Source of the DNA: Verrucomicrobiota bacterium
GTDB taxonomy: Bacteria; Verrucomicrobiota; Verrucomicrobiia; Verrucomicrobiales; Verrucomicrobiaceae
Length of the DNA stretch: 28,817 bases
Assembly (NCBI GenBank): GCA_021413535.1
Contig: JAIOQF010000044.1
Span: forward strand, 1 to 28,817
Direction: 5' to 3'
How positions within the stretch are numbered: the first letter of the stretch is position 1; every line of letters begins with the position of its first letter. Made by a program: the position numbers and the translations under genes. Positions 25,037-28,817 of the stretch are shown here, one piece after another. The notes beneath the pieces were generated by a model. The model saw only the letters and a program-made list of their open reading frames with translations, had not been told where the DNA came from and searched no databases.

Positions 25037-25815
25037 ATGGGCTTGATGGATTATCTCAAAGGCCAGTTCCTCGAAATCATCGAGTGGACGGATGACTCTC
25101 GCGACACACTTTCCTACCGCTTCCCGGACGAGGACAAGGAAATCAAGAACGGTGCCCAGCTCATCGTCCGCGAATCACAGACGGTGCAGTTCGTCTACCT
25201 CGGCCAGTTCGGTGACACCTTCGCGCCCGGCAAACATTCGCTGGTCACGGATAATATTCAAATCCTCTCGACGCTCAAGGGCTGGAAATACGGGTTTAAT
25301 TCGCCCTTCAAAGCCGACGTCTACTTCGTCAACACCCGCACCTTCACCGGCAACAAGTGGGGCACATCGAACTCGCTGGCAAATACGGCATCGAGTTCAC
25401 GAGTTTCATTCTGGAAAATGCCAGTGTGCCGCCGGAAGTCGAAGCTGCGATCGACAAGCGCAGCAGCATGAGCGCGGTCGGCAATCTCAATGACTACGTC
25501 AAATTCCAGATGGGCCAGGGCATGGCCCAGGGTGGAGGAGCGGGCGCACCTGCGGAGATGGCCATGGGTTTTGCCATGGCGCAGGAGATGATGAAGAACA
25601 CTAACCTGTCCGCCAGCGGGGCTGCTCAAGCGCCAACGCCGGTCGCAGCGGCACCGGGAACGGAAATTTTCACTCCGGCACAAGTGGCTCAGACGCTCGG
25701 CGTCACTGAACAGGATGTGTTGGAGAGTCTCGATTCCGGCGATCTCAAGGGCAAGAAGATCGGCACCCAGTATCGCATCACCAAGGCCGCGCTGGAGGAA
25801 TTCCTGAAGCACTAA
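25037..25815 (+). pseudogene. SPFH-domain (YdjI-like) protein with a helix-turn-helix tail, frameshifted with internal loss
   Basis: The ATG at 25037 opens MGLMDYLKGQFLEIIEW, then DEDKEIKNGAQLIVRESQTV, FGDTFAPGKHSL and FKADVYFVNTRTFTGNKWGTS, the N-terminal half of the SPFH/virion-core-like family (Bacillus YdjI type). From about 25365 the reading continues in another frame: ELAGKYGIEFTSFILENASV, PPEVEAAIDKRSSMSAVGNL, then a Gly/Met-rich linker and a C-terminal excisionase-like helix-turn-helix, TPAQVAQTLGVTEQDVLESL and KIGTQYRITKAALEEFLKH. The whole is about 259 codons; the family usually has about 90-100 more residues between the halves (the rest of the SPFH core), so part of the gene is absent. 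Alternatively the assembly is wrong. It would scaffold a membrane microdomain and works with the downstream zinc-ribbon gene 18 bp away. Confidence 0.78.
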
Positions 25816-25833
25816 CACTATCGGCGGCAACTG

Positions 25834-26907
25834 ATGCCCGACGAACTCAGCGCCAAACGCAAATTTCCCTGCCCCGCCTGCGGAGCGGAGGCGGAATGGA
25901 ATCCTGCGAAGCAAATGCTGGTGTGTCCGTTCTGCGGCACGCAATCCCAGGCGGAAATCAAAAGCGATGGCACGCTGGTCGAGGAAAACGATCTCATCAC
26001 CGCGCTCAATTCCATCCCCGAGGGGGATCGCGGCTGGGCGGCGGAGAAAAAAACCGTGCGCTGTCAGAGCTGCAACGCGATCTCTGTCTTCGATGCCACT
26101 CGCGTGGCCCAGCGCTGTGATTTTTGCGGTTCACCCGCGCTCATCGAAGTGGACGACATCAAGGCTCCGATCCGGCCGAGTTCACTGCTGCCTTTTAAGG
26201 TGGATCAGGGCACGGTGCGCGAGAGCATCCGCCAGTGGTATGGCAGCCATTGGTTTGCACCAAATAATCTCAAGGGAAAAGCGCTGACTGACACGTTGCA
26301 CGGTCTCTACCTTCCCTATTGGACTTTCGATGCTCATGTCGCCGCCCAATGGCAGGCGGAGGCTGGCTATCATTATACAGTGACCGACGACCAAGGCCGT
26401 TCCGAACAGCGCACGCGCTGGGAGTATGCCAGCGGAGACATCGATCACTTCTTCGATGACGAACTTGTTCCCGCATCACGCGGCGTTTCGGCGGCACTGC
26501 TGGAAAAGCTCGCGCCATTTCCCACAACGAAGGAGCTTGTGCCTTATGATCCGGGCTACATCAGCGGCTGGGTCGTGGAGCAATATCAGATCGATCTCAC
26601 CGCCGCTGCGCAAGATGCGAGAGGTCGCATGGATAACGCTGTAAAACAGATGTGCATTTCGCAGATTCCCGGCGACACCTATCGCGGTCTTCAGGTGAAT
26701 TCGGAATACTCAGCCCAGACATTTAAACACGTCCTGCTGCCCGTCTGGATTCTCAGCTACGTTTATGGCGCGCGCAGTTATCAGGTCGCGGTAAACGGCT
26801 GCACCGGAAAAATCGGCGGCAATTATCCGCTGAGCTGGGTGAAGATTCTGATTGTTTCAGTGATCGCGCTGCTGATCATCTTCTTCATCGCTTCACACTC
26901 GAAGTAA
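25834..26907 (+). CDS. Double zinc-ribbon membrane protein (YdjG-like)
   Basis: 357 aa. Two zinc ribbons: C13-x2-C16...C31-x2-C34 and C77-x2-C80...C95-x2-C98. A middle domain of about 230 residues follows (LPFKVDQGTVRESIRQWYGS, LHGLYLPYWTFDAHV, GYHYTVTDDQGRSEQRTRW). A single C-terminal transmembrane helix is at about 335-354 (WVKILIVSVIALLIIFFIA), so it is a tail-anchored protein with the ribbons in the cytoplasm. This matches the protein often encoded beside SPFH/YdjI genes, which in Bacillus belong to an envelope-stress regulon; stress function here is inference. It starts 18 bp after the SPFH gene and ends 12 bp before the epimerase gene, so all three are probably one operon. Confidence 0.82.
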   Translation: MPDELSAKRKFPCPACGAEAEWNPAKQMLVCPFCGTQSQAEIKSDGTLVEENDLITALNSIPEGDRGWAAEKKTVRCQSCNAISVFDATRVAQRCDFCGSPALIEVDDIKAPIRPSSLLPFKVDQGTVRESIRQWYGSHWFAPNNLKGKALTDTLHGLYLPYWTFDAHVAAQWQAEAGYHYTVTDDQGRSEQRTRWEYASGDIDHFFDDELVPASRGVSAALLEKLAPFPTTKELVPYDPGYISGWVVEQYQIDLTAAAQDARGRMDNAVKQMCISQIPGDTYRGLQVNSEYSAQTFKHVLLPVWILSYVYGARSYQVAVNGCTGKIGGNYPLSWVKILIVSVIALLIIFFIASHSK

Positions 26908-26919
26908 ATCATCAGCCGT

Positions 26920-27627
26920 ATGCTCTCCGAACTCAAAAAAGAAGTCTGCGCCGCCAATCGTGCATTGGAGACCAGTGGTCTGGTGAAACTTACCTGGGGC
27001 AACGTCAGCGGCATCGACCGCGCCTCGGGTCTCTGGTGTATCAAGCCCAGCGGTGTGTCGTATGCGGAACTCACGCCGGACGATATGGTCGTGCTCGATC
27101 TTGAAGGAAATATTCTCGAAGGCAGATTGCGTCCATCATCGGACACGAAGACTCATTTGCATCTCTATCGCGAGTTTGCCGACATCGGTGGCATCACGCA
27201 CACGCACTCGCCGTATGCTACGATGTTCGCTCAAGCTTCACGGGCGCTTCCCTGCTACGGCACAACTCATGCCGATCACTTTTTTGGCACTGTCCCTGTG
27301 GCCCGGGCATTGACGAAGGCAGAGATCAATCAAGATTACGAGCATCACACCGGCGTGGCCATCGTCGAGTGCTTTCAAAAACTGAAGTTGAAACCACTGG
27401 AGATGCCCGCCGTGCTTCAAGCTTATCATGCTCCTTTTACCTGGGGAAAGAGCGCGGGTGACTCGTTGAATAACAGCATTGCGTTGGAGATGTGCGCGCA
27501 AATGGCGGTCGGTTCGCTGCAACTGAATCCGTCGCTGGGTGCGATCCCCGCGCATATCTTACAGAAGCATCATGATCGCAAGCATGGGCCGGGGGCGTAT
27601 TACGGGCAGAAGAAGACGCCGCATTGA
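26920..27627 (+). CDS. araD: L-ribulose-5-phosphate 4-epimerase
   Basis: 235 aa class II aldolase-family epimerase, interconverting L-ribulose 5-phosphate and D-xylulose 5-phosphate in the cytoplasm. Key residues sit where E. coli AraD has them, shifted by one: zinc ligands D75, H94, H96 and H170 (SSDTKTHLHLY, THTHSPYAT, YHAPFTWG), catalytic D119 (THADH) and Y228 (GAYYG). The phosphate loop KPSGVSY (42-48) and TWGNVSG (25-31) are present. Length fits the family. No other arabinose or ascorbate genes are in the window. It is preceded by the zinc-ribbon gene with a 12-bp gap and followed by palindromic repeat copy 2. Confidence 0.93.
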   Translation: MLSELKKEVCAANRALETSGLVKLTWGNVSGIDRASGLWCIKPSGVSYAELTPDDMVVLDLEGNILEGRLRPSSDTKTHLHLYREFADIGGITHTHSPYATMFAQASRALPCYGTTHADHFFGTVPVARALTKAEINQDYEHHTGVAIVECFQKLKLKPLEMPAVLQAYHAPFTWGKSAGDSLNNSIALEMCAQMAVGSLQLNPSLGAIPAHILQKHHDRKHGPGAYYGQKKTPH

Positions 27628-27636
27628 AATTGAAAA

Positions 27637-27724
27637 GGGAGTGCGGACACTCTTGTCCGCTTCGATTAACTTGGCGGCAGAGCCGCGTTTACGAAGGAAA
27701 GCGGGCAGGAGTGCCCGCGCTCCC
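27637..27724. repeat. Three-hairpin palindromic repeat, copy 2
   Basis: 88 bp, same plan as copy 1: GCGGAC-N6-GTCCGC (27643-27660), GCGGC-N3-GCCGC (27674-27686), GCGGGC-N6-GCCCGC (27701-27718), closed by GGGAG (27637-27641) and CTCCC (27720-27724). The third stem has G and C where copy 1 has A and T, a paired change that keeps the stem. It sits between the convergent epimerase gene and the phosphodiesterase gene, 7 bp from the latter's stop, so it may also act as a bidirectional terminator. Confidence 0.85.
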
Positions 27725-27731
27725 GTGGAAA

Positions 27732-28817
27732 TCACACCGCTGCCTGCTTGTAGCCGCTCCCGCGCGAGCAGTGCTCGAAGAGATGATCGGCCACGGCTTG
27801 CGCGGGAAGACTGGCGGACTTGGGTAGATGGGGGAGATCGCCGATGAGGACGGGCCAGTCCTCGGTGGCTTCGGGAATGCGACCGTGTGAACCTTTTACC
27901 AGCGTGGCATCGAGTGGAATGACATCCATGAGATAACGGAAGCCGAGCGTCTTCCGCGCGAGCTTCAGCGCAATTTTGAGCTTGGGATATTTGATCGCAG
28001 GATCGAGGAAGAGCTCGACTGGGTCGTAGCCGCACTTGCGATGAATATCCACGCAACGGGCGTAGTCGGGCGCACGCTTGTCGTCCTCCCAGAAGTAATA
28101 GGTGAACCAACTGCGGAAATCGGCGACGGCGACAAGATCGCCGCTGCGTTCGTGGTCGAGACCGGCGAAGAATTTTTCCTGCTTGCCGAGGACTTGCTGC
28201 ACGCCGGGCGTGTTCTCTAGAAGTTCACGCACTTGCTGGGTGATTGCGGGATCGAGGATGTAAATGTGCGCCACCTGGTGATCGGCGATGGCAATGACTT
28301 TGCTGCCGCCGAGATCGATGGCGTCGCGACCCATCTCTTCCTTGATGCTGATCCAGCCTTTCTCGCGGAAGAGCCGGTTGAGATGCACCGGGCGCTCCAC
28401 ATCGGTGATGCCGTATTCGCTAAGGAGAATGACTTTGACGCAGCGCTGTTCGTAGAAGCGGATGAGATCGCCGACGACGGAATCGATTTCGCCGAGTGCA
28501 GGATTGATTTTTTCAAAGTTGAGCCCGTAGCGCTGCAAGTCGTAATCGAGGTGCGGCAGATAAACCAGGGACAGGCTGGGCCAGCATTTCTCCTCGATCC
28601 ATTTCGCAGATTCAGCGATCCACTGGGTGCTTTGAATGCCGGCGCCCGGGCCCCAAAAGCGTTGAAAGGGGAAGTCGCCGAGGTCTTTTTTGATGCGCTC
28701 GCGCAGGCCCATGGGCTGGGTGTGGATGTCGAAAATCTTTTTTCCATCCGCGGGATAAAGCGGCCGGGGTGTGATGCTGAAGTCCGCGGTGGAATGCATG
28801 TTGAACCACCAGAAGAG
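27732..28817 (-). CDS. Alkaline-phosphatase-superfamily/nucleotide pyrophosphatase-like protein, 5' end cut off by the window
   Basis: The reading frame is open to base 28817 (LFWWFN precedes the first internal Met at 28799), so this is not the start. I recall the family as about 450-480 aa, which leaves roughly 100 N-terminal residues outside, including the expected Thr/Ser nucleophile region. Visible here: DFSITPRPLYPADG, FWGPGAGIQS, LVYLPHLDYDLQRYG, LLSEYGITDVERPVHLNR, IADHQVAHIYILDP, DHERSGDLVAVAD, CVDIHRKCGYDPVELFLDP, FRYLMDVIPLDATLVKGSHG. The usual S-D-H-G metal motif reads S-E-Y-G, and the D-x-x-x-H motif reads D-Y-D-L-Q. Phosphodiesterase activity is therefore uncertain. Similar proteins occur in bacterial ebo-type clusters, which could be tested just upstream. 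Confidence 0.78.
   Translation of the reverse strand, partial: LFWWFNMHSTADFSITPRPLYPADGKKIFDIHTQPMGLRERIKKDLGDFPFQRFWGPGAGIQSTQWIAESAKWIEEKCWPSLSLVYLPHLDYDLQRYGLNFEKINPALGEIDSVVGDLIRFYEQRCVKVILLSEYGITDVERPVHLNRLFREKGWISIKEEMGRDAIDLGGSKVIAIADHQVAHIYILDPAITQQVRELLENTPGVQQVLGKQEKFFAGLDHERSGDLVAVADFRSWFTYYFWEDDKRAPDYARCVDIHRKCGYDPVELFLDPAIKYPKLKIALKLARKTLGFRYLMDVIPLDATLVKGSHGRIPEATEDWPVLIGDLPHLPKSASLPAQAVADHLFEHCSRGSGYKQAAV

Overview
The window looks like a chromosomal segment of a Verrucomicrobia-like bacterium, possibly of the Spartobacteria/Chthoniobacterales type. I infer this from the remembered style of several proteins, from moderately GC-rich coding DNA with very AT-rich promoter islands, from starts that mostly lack a Shine-Dalgarno sequence, and from palindromic repeats between genes. 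No rRNA, tRNA, CRISPR array, transposase or phage gene is visible.

Layout. (1) 1-7701 is a mixed region: a TrmA/RlmD-type RNA methyltransferase (+), a secreted TPR-like protein (-), a flavodoxin-less CysJ-like reductase (-), a secreted PHB-depolymerase/feruloyl-esterase-like hydrolase coupled to a polytopic membrane protein (-), and an unrecognised envelope protein (+). (2) 7754-23678 is an exopolysaccharide locus of the Wzx/Wzy type. It holds a WbaP/WcaJ-like initiating transferase, a GT4 on the opposite strand, a MurJ/Wzx-like flippase, a Wzy/WaaL-like polymerase, two GT4 genes, an asparagine-synthase-like amidotransferase, a polysaccharide deacetylase, another GT4, a CelD/FemAB-like acetyltransferase and a Wzc/Wzz-like chain-length protein. 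AT-rich islands at about 13.5, 20.7 and 23.7 kb split it into at least four transcription units. (3) 23977-28817 holds an SMP-30 lactonase, an SPFH protein, a double zinc-ribbon membrane protein, an L-ribulose-5-phosphate 4-epimerase, and a phosphodiesterase-family protein that runs off the window end.

How they work together. The EPS locus would build a lipid-linked repeat unit, extend it with four GT4 enzymes, modify it (amide, N-deacetylation, acyl or aminoacyl groups), flip it, polymerise it and set its length. No outer-membrane exporter (Wza type) or phosphatase (Wzb type) is in the window. The SPFH and zinc-ribbon pair recalls the Bacillus YdjG/YdjI envelope-stress pair.

Two things stand out. 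Four genes (acetyltransferase, polymerase, initiating transferase, SPFH protein) are each split between two reading frames, and three of them also seem to lack internal sequence. This is either real decay or an assembly problem. The window also holds at least two kinds of structured palindromic element: an 89/88-bp three-hairpin element present twice with compensatory base changes, and an imperfect inverted repeat with a nested hairpin at 24.9 kb.
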